64,000 nucleotides of DNA from Torreya grandis (GCA_037957365.1 JARHVA010008355.1:207501-271500); one strand, 5' to 3'; counted from the first letter of the stretch, positions 23,291 to 37,193 are shown. The notes: generated by a model not told the origin, from the sequence alone. Numbers and translations are program-made.

Positions 23291-23756
23291 AGTATAATTC
23301 TTTTCTTAAAAGAGTTCCTTCTAGCCAATTATATGAAGGACATCGCAAAGAGAAATTGATGCCTTAACATTCTTTAATGAGTCTACTATGTTTAGGGCAT
23401 AAGTGCTTACATTTTATTGAGTCCTTGGAGGCAAGGAAGTGTTTGTATCTTGAGGATAGAACTTCTCACATTCTGATTTGGAGAAGGTGTAGGAGTGTTA
23501 GGGACTTCTATGCTTGTAGTCATACATTGCTACCTTGTAGGAGGACCAATTGAGCTTATAGGCACACCATTATCATCTCTTAGACCATTTTTCTTAGATA
23601 TTGTATTATCTACAATAGAAGTTTATTGATTAAGCACATAAGTGTATTTAGCTAAGAATTTAGTGAATATTTATTCTTGAGGCTACCAACCTTCACTTCC
23701 TTGGATTAAGACTTCATCTTTTGTTGATAGTAGAGGAGTGACTCCTCCTTGAGAAA

Positions 23757-24727
23757 CTAGAGCTTGTTTTCAAACTTCATTTGCATCCATAAATTGGCCT
23801 TAATTCCATTCTTCTCCTTGGATAAGATTGTTATGCGTTGGTACCATTTCTCTTGTGTTTGATGTTGAAGTAGGATTGTACACATTGATAGGCTTGTTGA
23901 AGTTAGGTTGACCTTGACATCTTCCTTTCCCATATTATTAACCATATTACTGTTGATAAGGATAGGTATTTTGATTCACACTCTTCATTATTTATTGCAT
24001 AAGATGAGCTTTTAAACATTAAATATCTACATATTTATACATGGCATCATCTACTTTCTTAGGAACAAAATTTGATTTAGTATTTGAATTACGAACTTGG
24101 GCAATGTTTGGAGTAACAGAAGGGGCATGAGGCAACAGAGGCATAGACACTTTTGGAGGCAAATTTTATTTCTTGAATGAGGCTATTATTATCTATAATG
24201 TCAAATTTATATGATGTAGGAAGAGTGAAACCACCCATGGATTGTAACATCATGGTTATATCAGTACTAATGGCTCTCAAGTATGTAGGAAATACAAATA
24301 TAGTAGGTAGTTGCATGGGAGGAGGCAAACTATACCAAGTCTTTTGGAACCTCTCATTAAAATCATGCATTGTCTCCTTAGGGGATATTTGAATCACATT
24401 GAGTTGATGTATGAGTGAAGTGTGGTCATTCTTTTCTTCAAACATTAAAGTTAGCAACACTCCAAAGTCATCCCATGTTATGATGCAACCGTTGGGAAAA
24501 TTTCTATACCAATCAAGTTATTTCCCTCTAAGGGATGTGGTAATGAGTTTAAGTTCAATATTGACCTTAGAGACATTGTGAAAACTACAAAAGTTTTCTA
24601 TATCCCTTATGTGCTCAGTAGGAGTAATATGGCATTCACCATTGAATGTAGCAACACTCTTTATAGCATTAGGGTGAATGTCATCATAGGCATCAAGATG
24701 GATTGGATTTTCAATATTAATGTCCAA
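23757..24727 (-). pseudogene. Gag of the C-D element
   Basis: From Met 24727 it reads MDINIENPIHLDAYDDIHPN, then HIRDIENFCSFHNV and a stop after SLRGK; the core continues in another frame (FEEKNDHTSLIHQLNVIQIS, FNERFQKTWYSLPP, then ISTDITMMLQSMGGFTLPTS). The blocks TSLIHQL..I, FNERF and MGG.TLP.SY recur in the gag at 34.8-35.1 kb. A tail segment is open at 23945-23757. Gag would build the virus-like particle; at least two breaks make it inactive. Confidence 0.7.
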
Positions 24728-24970
24728 GAAGGCATACTATATAGCCATGTTTTCTTCAAGTCCTTCCTCACTCTCTTGATCCTCTTGGCTAGAAAATTCC
24801 TCTTGATCTTCAAAGGGAAGAATAGGCTAAGGGTGTTGAACTTCAAGAGGAAGTTTAGGTTGGAGAGATGTATTGATAGGATTGAAAACTCTACTAGAAG
24901 ATGTCCTAGTAAGGATCATGAAGTATGAGCATAAATATATGGCAAAATAATGGCCTAAAACTAGATTTTA

Positions 24971-24988
24971 CCCTAAATGGAGTCACCA
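24971..24988 (-). other. Primer binding site, TGGTGACTC class
   Basis: The minus strand reads TGGTGACTCCATTTAGGG, two bases inside the LTR that starts (plus strand) TGCTAAG at 24991. It resembles 62736-62753 (TGGTGACTCTGCTAGGGA) and a primer-site class that I recall from plant Tat/Ogre-type elements (TGGCGACTC-like, attributed to an Arg tRNA); the exact tRNA was not checked. Confidence 0.6.
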
Positions 24989-24990
24989 AA

Positions 24991-27020
24991 TGCTAAGTAT
25001 CACACCAATACATAGCTAATGTTATCATGACCAAGATTCACCTTGACAATTTGTCTTTAGGACAAGTATCCCAATGGGCATGCCATAACTATTGTCACCA
25101 AATCTTTCACCCTAGAGAAGGTTGTTCTAGACCTATGCATATGCATAATGTATGGGTCTCAAACTAGTTATAGACCTCATATCAATCCATAAGTTTATCC
25201 TTTTAACCTTAAGGGACCTGACACCACTTCCAATATTTCCATTTCAATGTGATTATCTCTTGTGGGACACTTTTAGGTGCCCATTAATGGTGTAGGACTA
25301 TGTATAGAGGTAGAACTGATTATCACAGTCTATCATGTTTCATTTGAGAGATCAAATTTATTAATAATTTTTCAATAATGTGTTAAGCACATATTATAAA
25401 TCCTCATTACATGTCCATTTATGTTATGTAAGAATTCATACACCTAACTCAACTTACTACAAGAAGAGAACTGATTGTGTTAAACATGGCTCCACTCTTG
25501 ATCATTGTATGATCTTCATGTGAAACCTTTGGTACTAAGATTTGTAAGGAAGGTCATTTACATGATAATTGAGAGGTGAAAATATTATATCTACTTATGG
25601 TTAGAACTATTGTAAGAAGGGAAAACCTCTAAAGTTGATGAACATGCTTGTAACTCCATTAGTGTACTCAACCTACAACTTTATATGTTTGGGTCATCCA
25701 CTTACCTCTAAAACTATAGAAAAAGATGAAAATCATGAGATAAATATTTTTACCTCTTATAAAATTACTTTCATTAATTATATTGTATAGAACAACTCAA
25801 ACAAGAAGAAAACCTGTAGGGTGTGGGGATTAGCATGCAAAAAGAGATAGTTAACTTCTTAGCATTGGTTTATAAATCATGGATCATAAATATTTGAACT
25901 CCTATAGTGAAATGGAAGTGTAATAAGTTTAATAACACCCATAAGATTGTTTTTTTTAAAACCTCTCCTATTGGTCATACCATGAGAAAACCTATTAACC
26001 AATTTTATATGCCAAGAAAAGTGATGAATAAACAAAATGGTTTTGAAACCATTTTGAGAATTACAAATTATAAAAAAGTTTAAGATGATTTTATCTAAGT
26101 TGAATAGTCCTGTCATAAGCTTGCCACACATGGCACACTCCTTTATAGGCCATATAACTACTAGAAGCCTCCCTTTTTCAATTATTTTCTTGATTTTAAC
26201 ATAATACCTTCAATATCTCAATTATCACTATTGTACCTAACAAGGATATAACATGGAAGATGTTGAAAGATAGTTCTGAATACTTGTCTACCAAGGGAGA
26301 CTATACCACCTTCATTAATGACTTAAATATGGCCTTTAAGTGACATGAAATGACTTAAGACTATATTTGACAATGACCAAGACTAATAGAAAATTAAATG
26401 ACATAAAATAAGACCATGACACACCCTATTACATTTTATAATACTCCTAAATATATTTTTTTACTATATGGGGTTTCCCTATATTGACTTGTGGTCAAAA
26501 TAATCAACAGTAACATGATCTAACTTTTCTTTACTAATAAACAATATAATAATTAATTATATTAATATGATTCATACAAATAAGTATTTCTTTTTATTTT
26601 TATGAATTTAATTAATATAAATTATCATTTTATTATTTATTTTTTATACCATATTGATTTAATTGTTCCTTTCACTACAACACATATTTAGGTGACAATT
26701 ATTATGAATTGCAACTTTCAACAAAATTTTCATTACTATCAATTTATAGGTTATAAACTACTAGTTTAATAAGTATATGGTTCTTTATTTCTGATTTTTC
26801 CATCTCTAGTAACATATTTTCTGTGATATAGAAAATTTTATGCACTAGTTCATGAGTATCAATTCCATAATAGAAAATTTTGACCATTCTATGATAAATG
26901 GCTCTTCATTTTTTATTTTGCCATTGTTGGTAACATATTTTATAAGATATAGGAAAATTTATGAGATAGTTCATTGGTATTGATTCCATAATTTAAATTT
27001 TTGATCATTCCACAAATGTC
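24991..27020 (-). repeat. LTR-like copy D (5' LTR)
   Basis: It starts TGCTAAG next to the primer site. After 90 bases that I find nowhere else it matches copy A's left edge (25083-25125) and then jumps to text equivalent to 11860 in copy A, continuing through to the family terminus. Relative to A it thus lacks about 3.4 kb, which is the segment containing the unrecognised coding remnant. A local duplication of about 118 bases near 26790-27010 and an abrupt join to copy B at about 27021 mark its right end. Confidence 0.7.
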
Positions 27021-29570
27021 CATCGAAGGCATGAAACTCTTCAATTCTAGCATAACACCTTTCAATTAGCTCCTTGAAAATTTCCTTCATCATTGGCCTT
27101 CCTTGAGGATTCGTTAGTATACCAAGAATAGATGACATAATTATAATGTGAAGGGGTGGTTAGAAACATACTCCAACATGCATTAGATGTGTCCTTAATC
27201 ATCAATCTTATTTGGATAAGTTTTTTCATTATTTGTAGTCATAACCACCCTTATTTCACTCATACTTCACACTTGGCACGAAGGTGGCCTTCAGTTTATC
27301 AAACTAATCTATACACTAGGTGATGCAACACCTATCAAGAGTCTTTGTATCCTTATATTCATTAGGTAGACCTTAAAAGGCCTCCCAATTTGACTTATCA
27401 CCTTCTCACTTGGTGATCACTCTTTATTCATTTTGTCATTATGGACTACTTGAAGTGAAGGTGTTAATAGAGATAATTATGAGCTTTTCTAAAGCATAAA
27501 TGGATATGAGGAGTTAGGTTAGGTCCCATTATATCTCCCAATGTGACTCTCGTCCTTTGAAACCCTTATGTACCTATAAAACATCAAAAAACTATCAAGA
27601 ATAGTTATTTTTTACCCTATTCATACAAATAAACTACAAACCAAATTTATGGGAAGGAGCCTAAGAAGTCTTATGCAAGTTCAAATCATCTCCCTAGAAA
27701 AAATAGCTCATTTGGATGCCTTTCATTCTTTGTTTTATTCATCAAAGCATTAACAAGGGTTTTATAGGGTTTTAGGTAGTTTTATCTCTTAAGGATTGTT
27801 AATAAAATTGTGACATCCAAACCCTAAATAAATTACACTAGATCCTTGCTTAGTACCCTCTCAAAAACATCCTAGTTCCTTAGATTCCCATTCTAGGCAT
27901 GTGTACTAGTATGAGCTTATAACTTGTATTTTTGAGCTCTTCTTTGCTTTCTATGCAAATTATTATTTTCTTGATCTAATAAATGACTTCTATGTGATAT
28001 TATCTATAAACCAAAGGCTTTGACACACCTTATAACTCATGAAGGTGTTCTAATGCTCAAATATTCTTAAAAATGGAGTTTAACCCCCTTTTGGCATTAG
28101 GCCTAGTAGAACTTGACTTTGTTTAGCTCCTCACTACCACCTTTGAGTGGTTGTTCATTATTTTGAGGGATTCCCTATATATTTTCATGCTCATTACAAC
28201 TTCTTACACCTTTCTTCAAGTTTTCCACATATCTCAACTCACCTAGTAACATTTCTCCCATCAATCCTACAAGGTGTACCTCCTTGGGAGTGCCCTCTAT
28301 CTAAGACAAAAAATAGGGCACTTCCCCTATCTTCTCAAAAAATGTGAACACATGAAGCTCTTGGGTAAGTCATGGGGACTCTCTAAAAAAAATTTCAAGT
28401 TTGTATCACACTTTTAGCATCCCTAAACATCTCAAAACTCCAAGATAGACTATATGCAACTCACTAACTATAGGGTTTTATGTGTTGAATATAGGTTTTT
28501 CCTGAGAACTAACTCTTTCCCTATTTCCTTATCTTTAAAATATCATGAGATGGTCACTACCACTATGATGTTCCTTTCAATCATTTTCATCATCAAGACC
28601 TTCTCTAAATATTTCAATTGTGACTGTGTCCTTTGTTCAAGAAGGAGATCTACCTGTAGATGAGTATTGCAGGGTTAGACCTTGTACAATACCTTAATAT
28701 CATTCTTGAAATCCTTTAGGCCATATTATAGTAAATTATATTTTTTCAAGTCATGCTTATGCTAGGCCAACATCTACTGTCATAATTTTAAAGCATTGTC
28801 ATACTACAATCAACTATAATAGACTATTATTAGAGCAAAAGGGATAATGTAGATTAGATTTCAACTCTTAAACCATATAATTCACACCATAAGATAATTT
28901 TGGTTTCGTAAAACCAAATCCAAATGGAAATTATTTGTGTTTGAAGTATTTTAATCACTAAGGTTCATCTTATGAAACTACAGGTACCTATAGTCAGGTT
29001 GTAGGTGGCCACTTTAGGAGCAATGGTATACATGTAGGTGATCAAGTAAGTTGAGACCCTACATTCCAACCCATTTCAAAGTTTATTTGAGCCACTAGTG
29101 TCCTTTCACTTTATTAGAATCACTTTCCATGAAATTATGCTCTTGTTAGGCCACCTTGGAATCTAAGGCCATTTGAAGTTCAAGATACTACAAAAAACAT
29201 TGACTTTCTAAAGTGTAAGAATGTCTAAAATGGAGGCCTCCTAAAATCAAAATAATTTGATCAAACCCTCACTTTATTTTTAAAAGTCTCACTCCTATAT
29301 GAGGGATACAAGATAAGTTCCTTCAAATTCATCTAGACTTTATACCATCCCATTATATGGCAGCACCAAAAGTGGACAAGGCTCTATTTTAGAGTTTTTA
29401 ATGTAACAAGTCCCTAAACTCTTTCTCTATATGTTAACATGAATATTCAAGTTTGCATACCACTCTATGGCTCCACAATTATTATTAGGACATTCCCTAA
29501 CTCCTCAGTTCTGTATGAAGGACTCAAAACATGTCTAAACTCTAGCCCTTTAAATGCTTAGACCTTTATA
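27021..29570 (-). pseudogene. Unrecognised protein-coding remnant, copy B
   Basis: Same blocks as in copy A and in the same order. EGTPKEVHLVGLM stands at 28259-28297 (one substitution from A). A block corresponding to KTLVNDMMKKTKKKRHLDE reads KTL then, after a break, N.LMNKTKNERHPNE at about 27770-27710. MSSILGILTNPQGRPMM starts at 27138, followed by KELIERCYARIEEFHAF (A: KELIEGSYTKIEEFHAL). The conservation of residues through two independently decayed copies supports real former coding. Family unknown; no catalytic motif was identified. Confidence 0.5.
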
Positions 29571-31413
29571 GAGACCTATAGGTGTACACATAGTAGCAGA
29601 TAAAGGTAGTGAATAGAGATATGGACATATGCATAGTGTATGGGCCTACAAATAGTTATATACCTCAAAATTATCCTTAAATTGATCCTTTTCACCATAA
29701 GGGAGTGAAACTAGTTCTAATGTTTCCATTCCAGCATGATTATCTCTTATGGGACACTTGTAGGTGTCCATCAGTGGTGTAAGAATATGTATAGAGTCAG
29801 AATCAGTTATCAAAGTCTATCATGTGTCATTTGAAAGTTTATCTTGATTAATCATTATTGAAAAATGTGTTTAACACATCTTGAAACTCCTTATTACTTC
29901 TTCATGGAAGTTAGGCAAGATTTCATACACCTTACTACAAGTATAGAACTGACTCTATTAAACTTGACTGCACTCTTGATCATTGCATGACCTCCATGTG
30001 AAAATTTTGTTATTTAAATTTGTAATAAAGGTGATTATTATGAGAAATAATATATTCATACATCATAAATACTTCTACTTGTTACCAATATAGGAAAGGA
30101 AAACCTCCATAGTTGATGAACATGCCTACAATTTCATTAATGTACTCAACCTACAACTTGAGATGTTTGGCTCATCCACTCACATTAAAAAAAATATGTA
30201 AATCATGAAATAATGATGTAGACATCCTATAAATTTTTTATCATCAATTAGATTGTATGGACTAGATAAATAAGAAGGAAACGTATAGGGTGTGGGGATT
30301 AGCAAGAAAAAAGAGACAATTAGCTTGTTAGCATTGGTTCATAAATTATGAGAAACAAATATTTGAAATCCTACCATGAAATGGAAGTGGAATAAGTGTA
30401 ATAACACCCCACAATATAATTTGACTTGAAATCTCTCCTACTAGCCATACCATGAGAAAACCAATTACCCAGTTTTGTATGCTAAAAAAGAGTGATGAAG
30501 AAATGAAATGGATTTCAATAATTTTTGAGACTTATAAAGAAGATAAAATTTAAATATGAGTTAAAATAAGTTTAATATTCCTTACATAATCTTTTCACAT
30601 GTTTTACACTCCTTTATAGGTCGTACAACTGCTAAAACCCTCTCTTTTTCAACAGTTTTCTTGATTTTAACATAGTACCTACACTATTTAAGTTAGAACT
30701 AACATACATGGAAAGGATATGAAATAAAATAAATTTAAAGATAGTTTTTAACACTTGTTTACAAATGGAAACCATACATCATTCATTAATGACTCAAATA
30801 TGTCCCCTAAGTGACATGAAATGACTTAGGACTAGATTTGACTATGACCAAGACTAATAGAATATTAAATGACATAAAATAAGATCATGAAACACCATAT
30901 TACATATTATAATACCATTATATCAAGTTTTTTACTATATAGGGTTGACTTATTTTGACTTATGGTCAAAATAGTCAACATTAACATGATCTAACTTTTC
31001 TTTACTAGAGAACAATAAAATAATTAATTGTATTAATATAATTCATACAAATAAGTATTTTAATTATCTATATGTATTTGAATTAATAAAAATTATCATT
31101 TTATTATTTATTTTTTCACTACTGTATTGATCTAATTCTTCTTTTCACTACAATACATATTCAGGTGACAATTATTATGAATTACAACTTTCAACAAAAT
31201 TTTCAATACTATCAATTCAGAGGTTATAAACTAATTGTTCAATAAGTATATGGTTTTTAATTTCTAATTTTTCCATCACTAATAACATACTTTCTATGAT
31301 ATATTACATTTTATGGGCTAATTCATGAGTATCCATTCTATAACATACATTTTTGACCATTCTACCTGTGCCCAAATTCTCATCAATATCAACATTGTAA
31401 AGGAGCTTCTTAC
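27021..31413 (-). repeat. Long dispersed repeat, copy B
   Basis: Begins abruptly at CATCGAAGGCATGAAACTC (equivalent to 9206 in copy A) and runs without large gaps to the family terminus AAAGGAGCTTCTTAC, where the LTR of the next element starts with TGGTCATTTTTGG. It is the longest continuous copy in the window, containing both the coding remnant (27021-29570) and the LTR-like part (29625-31413). Confidence 0.8.
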
Positions 31414-33398
31414 TGGTCATTTTTGGCCCACATACCAATATTATACCCATATGGATTAGGGTTTTAATTTATGAGTAGATGAATAAGTTTCATAGACCTT
31501 TTGGATTGTCAAGAGTTTTTAGAATAAGTGCAAGAATGCATAACATTCATCTAGTTCTTTGTGTTCATCTAGACATTTTGGGTCTAGTGGCAGAAATTAT
31601 GAGTAGGTATTTTATTGATGCCATGATTTCCACATGTAGATGATTCAATAAGAATTGGTCATATTGGTATATTCATATTATCCCCAAGAACATATGCACA
31701 AATTTTTAGGTCATCTAACTAAGCACAGTAGAAGATATGAATACTCAAAGTTGGCCTCTTAGATAGAATTTACTAAGTTTACATACTTATCCATTTTTTA
31801 CCATGATAGGTACATAGATGTCACACAAGAGAAAATGAACCAATCAGTTTGTGAAAATTTTACCTCCAGTCAAAAATTATCATGCGACCAGTTTATCAAG
31901 TGCAATTATAGTTCAACATGCCACAAACATATCCTATAAGTTTTAAGTCTATGAAAGTTTCCCAATGTAATTTATAGAGTTCCAAATTTGGTCATGTAGA
32001 GTAAGATGGTTGTGCAAGTGTCAAATTTAGGCCTTGGTGAATATACATTGAGATTTAAATGATCAAATGGGATACATTCACACGGACATCACGTAAAGAC
32101 ACAAAAATAATCTTGTTTGAAAATTTTTATCTCCATTTAGAAAGCTCATGTGACCAACAGATCAAGTGGGCATAATATTTTTGACATAAAGAACATATCT
32201 AACAAATTTGAACCCTTTATGATTCCTATGCTTCAAGATATAAATCTTCAAAGTTGATCAAAAATTGGGAGATGTTCATGTGAGAGTCAAAATAAATATC
32301 AAGCAAAAATCAAATGAGATTAAATTTGATGTTCTATGGGATGTCAAATACACCTATATGGACATCAAATGGTGTTTGCATAAATGTCAAATTTAAGCAT
32401 CATAAAGTATCCATTGGGGTTTCAAATCAGTCCAACATCAATGGCTTACATTAAATCATATAGTTTGATCTGATAGAGTGAGGTATCTTGATAGTGTCAG
32501 TGGGTCTCTAGAAGATAAATGGAGTGTGTGTATTCATACATAAAGATAGATAGAGTGAGATAAGTCAAAATGGTTAGAGGATCTTGATAATGAATACAAA
32601 AAAGACAAATGTCAAAATTAAGTGGGTCCTAGCATAAGATCAAGGACTCGTATGCATTCATACATCTAGCTCTAATGTTGTTAGAAGAGTCAATAAGTTA
32701 GCATATCTATGGAGAAAATAAGCATAAGGACATTTGGGTACAATGTAAATGGTCTAAGTTGTTAATCAACAACAAATAAACAAAAGTGATCTTAGGACAT
32801 TTTTAAAAAAATCAAAGAAGTTATTTTGGAGCTAGGCAAAATGAATGTCAAGGAACTGAGCTCGAATGCAAACTAGGGTTGAACTAGGGTAATATTTTAG
32901 AGACAAAGAATTAACAAAAAATCTTCATATAAGTATAATAGAAGTTTTTGGATGAAATCCATAGATCAAGGAACCATTAATTATGAAGTAAAGTTATGTA
33001 GTTTCCAAGTTTTCATGATTATTGTGACTGTGTGAAAACCAATGGTATAAGATTAGTTTCCTACATATAAAATGGACTCAGGTTCAAGTTAGAACTAGTA
33101 TAGATGTAAATGTGATCATAGATAAGTGTCTCACCTATCATTAAATTCATATTTTCAATAAATAGGTATAGATGGCCACCTAATGTAGATGTGGTATAAT
33201 TCAATCAATTTCAATACATGATCCTCATCAGTAGATCATTAGATGATATTATGAAATTTAAAAAAGAGACCTAGTGGTTGGATAAGGGCAATGGGCATTT
33301 AAGTCTTTTACATAATTTTTTCCTTGTTGATAAGGTCATGAGTTAGCATCGTTGAGAGTTTTAATCCATTGAAAGTGATTGGGCCTTTTCCAATGCAT

Positions 33399-33516
<118 letters not shown>

Positions 33517-33524
33517 CCTCTTTT

Positions 33525-33535
33525 CTATAAATATA
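33525..33535 (+). promoter_or_regulatory. LTR TATA box
   Basis: CTATAAATATA directly after the CT microsatellite, about 100 bases before an AATAAAG polyA-type signal. This is the expected U3/R promoter position of an LTR. Confidence 0.65.
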
Positions 33536-34189
33536 GGATTATAGGCCTCAAAATGGGTCCCTTTATCCCACTTTTTGGTATGACCAGACTCTACCAAAAT
33601 TTATACTGTAACACCTTTTGATGTAATAAAGAATGAGTTCCATCATTTTTCAAGCCAAATTAAAGTGTGTTTTATGAATTCAAACACTATGGTTAAGTGA
33701 ATGTTTGTTCCTTGATTATGTCTAAGTTTTCCTCACCTTTAAGAAGTGCTTAATATTTCTCATAGGTCATTATAAGTGAAATTTATAGTTTATTATCTAG
33801 CTTAAGAGTGGATATTTATCCTCTCTTACTAATTTAATAACTGAATAATGCTTTATTTTAAATAATTTATGTGTGATTGATTTTATTTGGTCTTGAAAGT
33901 GTCTTATAATGTGTATTGTGTGAAATTTGTGTGATAAAATCATTGGTGCATCACATCTTTTACATGATTTTATAAGTTATTATTTAAATCTCTCTCCCTT
34001 TTCCAAGCAAGTTCTATTTTGGGTTTAGTATAAGGGATAGATATAAAAGGAAGAGAACCTTCTCCAAAGGTCAAGTCTATTATTAGGATACCCATAGCCT
34101 AGGATTAGTCCCATGTTAGAATAGATCTGAGTAGGAATATCTAAACAATCCCCTCCTCAACTAAGGTAAAATCTAAAACTATGATAGTT

Positions 34190-34209
34190 TTGGCATGCCC
34201 TATGGAACC
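34190..34209 (+). other. Possible primer binding site
   Basis: TTGGCATGCCCTATGGAACC stands where a primer site is expected, between the LTR and gag. It vaguely resembles TGGCGCC-type sites but is too diverged to assign a tRNA. Confidence 0.35.
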
Positions 34210-34479
34210 AAGTTTCTTTGGTATAATTAAAGTTTTAATTTTGAGAAGAATAAATTATAGCAGCATGAGAGATCTACCATCATCAAAATTCAAAGTTCCT
34301 TCAGGTTGTAGAGCTCATAGCATCTTCTAGATAGTGTTTTAATGCCAAAGGTTACAACAAGATCATCAATTAAAGGTATTCCTTTTGAAAATATTGATTT
34401 GCCTTCTAATTCTTATATAAGATAAATATTCAATAGTACAATACCTTATCCTCAAAGGAAATGTTCATATCCTAGTGAT

Positions 34480-35870
34480 TCTATTATTTTAATCCAATCT
34501 ATTATTCTCATAAGCCAAACCCCTTTTGCCTAAATGGTTATCAAGAATCAAGTCATTGTCCCATTAAATAAGGGTATCCCCCTAAATTTAGCAAAATATG
34601 ATGGCATTCCTATGTCTACCCTAAAAATTATCCTTTCTTTTTAGGAGAATAGGATAAAACTATTGCTATTGAGCATATACAAGATGTTGCCAATCTATGT
34701 TCTATTCATAATGTTACTCAAGATAATGTGGCTATCAAAACTATTATTACTTCCTTCAAGGGAAAATAATTGAAATGGTATAGGAATATTTCATTTAACT
34801 CCATTGTAATTGGGATGATCTAGGTGCAGCCTTAGTTAGGTAATTTGAAGACAAGTCTGATCATATGTCATTGGTTGAACAACTGACTACCATACAAAGG
34901 TACCCCCATAAATTCATGTCTAGTTTTAACCTCAGATTCTAAAATACATGGAATAAGATCCTTTCATTGGTTAGAACATATCTAGAGTATGAATTTTTCT
35001 ACTATCTAAAGGCCCTTAATTCTGATATAAGTGTCATGATATAGTATATGGGTGGTAATACTTTGCCAAATTCATATGAAACTACTATAAGGGTAGAAAA
35101 TAGCTTAATACAAGATGGTAAACTTGATCTAAGGTCTCTAATTCCAATATTCCTAGAATTGCAACCCGTTCCTCCTCTTCAAGTTCCCCAAGTTCCATCT
35201 ATAGCTCCTATGCTATCTCCAAAAGTCCAAGATGTAAATCCTCCTAATCAATCTAGTGAGATTGGTGACTTGAAAAGCATGATACAAGTTTTTGTAAATG
35301 AGATTTTTCAACTCAAAAGATAGTAGTACCAAGGTAGACCTTATCAGTAGCAAAACCAAAACACTTATCAATCTTTCAATAACCAATGACCCCTTTATCA
35401 AGGTTTCAAGGACAATAGGCAACCTTATCAAAATCAATGAGCCATAACCTAAACTAATCAATATGCATCCCTTCTTCCTAACATACCTTGTAGTTCAAAA
35501 GCTATTGTTCCTAAAAATAACTTGATGTAAGATCTAGGTTGGCAGCCTTCTAATCCAAATGACACTCAAAATCAAGTCTTAGTATCACAATATATTACTA
35601 TGAAACAAATGACATGGGAAGAGTTCTCCCTTCGAGGTGGTTTGTATCAAGACATGCATATGACATTACAAGGAGAAACTCAAAAATTTCTATAGCAACT
35701 TGATGTTATCAATGTTAATTGGTAATTAGATAATCATATTGCATTCAATCAAGTTAGTGAAACTATCAATACAAATAGTCAAGCGGTAGTTTTGACTAGA
35801 GATAAAAGAAGAGTAGTTGAAGAAATAGGGACTATTTTAGACAATTTAGACTTATCTATAGTCTAATTGA
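34480..35870 (+). pseudogene. Gag of the large plus-strand element
   Basis: Recognisable in pieces: a hydrophilic N-terminal part with IPLNLAKYDGIPM near 34575, then a core at 34740-35110 (SLVEQLTTIQRYPHKFMSS, NSDISVMI, MGGNTLPNSYETT), then a Pro/Gln-rich part from 35160 (LQPVPPLQVPQVPSIAP) and a Gln/Asn/Tyr-rich stretch to 35440. The core aligns by eye with the minus-strand gag at 24.1-24.7 kb. No zinc knuckle was found. A later part at 35600-35860 (TRDKRRVVEEIGTILDNLDL) may be the linker to the protease. Stops are frequent. Confidence 0.65.
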
Positions 35871-36254
35871 AAAAAATATGAATAATATGCCTATATTATT
35901 AAAAAAATCATAATTTTTAATTCTCTCCAATCCAATAAATGGGGAATAGATCCAAATTATTATTGTACTTTATACATGCAACTTGCATAGAATCCAAAAA
36001 CTATTCAATTTCAAATATTATCTCTTGTCCAATTTTGGGGCATAAGTGAAGATTATATAAAATAGTCCTTAGGCTCAAGATGTGAGCAATACTTCTAGTG
36101 TTACTAGTTTTATTTCCAAGAGTATCAAGGATCAAGTTGATGTTCCTATAAGACAAAATATTTAGAATATAGAGGCAATGAAGGTTACCTAAATACTTTT
36201 AACTAAATAATAACCAATGGATCAAAAGTTGTAGCCAAAGGTTAGTAGAGCATC

Positions 36255-37154
36255 TGATCCATAAATAGGTAGTGTCCAAAAATACACCAATTACTCTATT
36301 TTTATGAATGCTTTATAAATTCTCAATTTAAAATTTGAATAATAATTAAAATCAGCAATAAAAATGAAAATAATCAACAAACATGAGTCATAGAGACAAT
36401 ATGCAAACCAAAATTGATAATGGAGTTCATGCAATATGGGCTATGTCTTTGGGTCTTGCTCAAAGGTGGAACTAATCAATTATTGATGTAAAAATTACTT
36501 TGTACATCATTTATCCTTATTAGCGGTTATCTATATTCAAATGAATGTTTTGATGCCCTCTAACTCTAACTTTGATAAGTGGCTCAGTCTCTAGCTCTTA
36601 GATCTGGCTCTCAGTTCTTAGCTCTAGATGTTGGATCTCAACTCTAGGTCTCAGCTCTGACTCTTGACTTTGGCTCTTATCCCTCACTTTTGTCTCTAGC
36701 ACTTTCTCTAGGATCAGACTCTAATTGATTATTGTCAAGTCTTATGTGTTGTTCTTCACACTTTGATTATTATTTCAAATGACCCCTCTAGACTCTTTAT
36801 ATAGGTTTATGGGCCCACAAAAGTTGGGCTTGGATGATTATGCTTTCCAAAATTTAAATAATATTCATAATTATCCCAAGACCTATTTTAATGGAATTAA
36901 AAATCATTCCATTTAATTATGAGATTACAATATAAGGCTTTATTTAGTCCACACATGAATTATATGGCTTTTACATGTTTTAATAAAACATTACATTAAA
37001 AATGCCATAATAATATCCCATTTTTGTGGGAATAAATATTATCATATATCCATGCCTTATTAAAATTATATATTTTTTTAATATCCACGTATGTTTGGAA
37101 AATATACTTTCTTAATATTTGGTCAAAATCCTTTTTATCCCACATTGTTGGGAT

Positions 37155-37193
<39 letters not shown>

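Larger units (their letters stand above)
21521..24990 (-). mobile_element. Internal region of a gag-protease LTR element
   Basis: Flanked by LTR-like copies C (left) and D (right), with a primer site at its right end on the minus strand, then gag (24727-24089), a Gag tail (23945-23757), protease (23290-23051) and an unassigned remainder. No RT or integrase motif is visible, so it is either a deleted or a naturally non-autonomous element. Its gag and protease resemble those of the plus-strand element at 34.5-42.2 kb, so the two belong to related Ty3/gypsy families. Confidence 0.65.
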
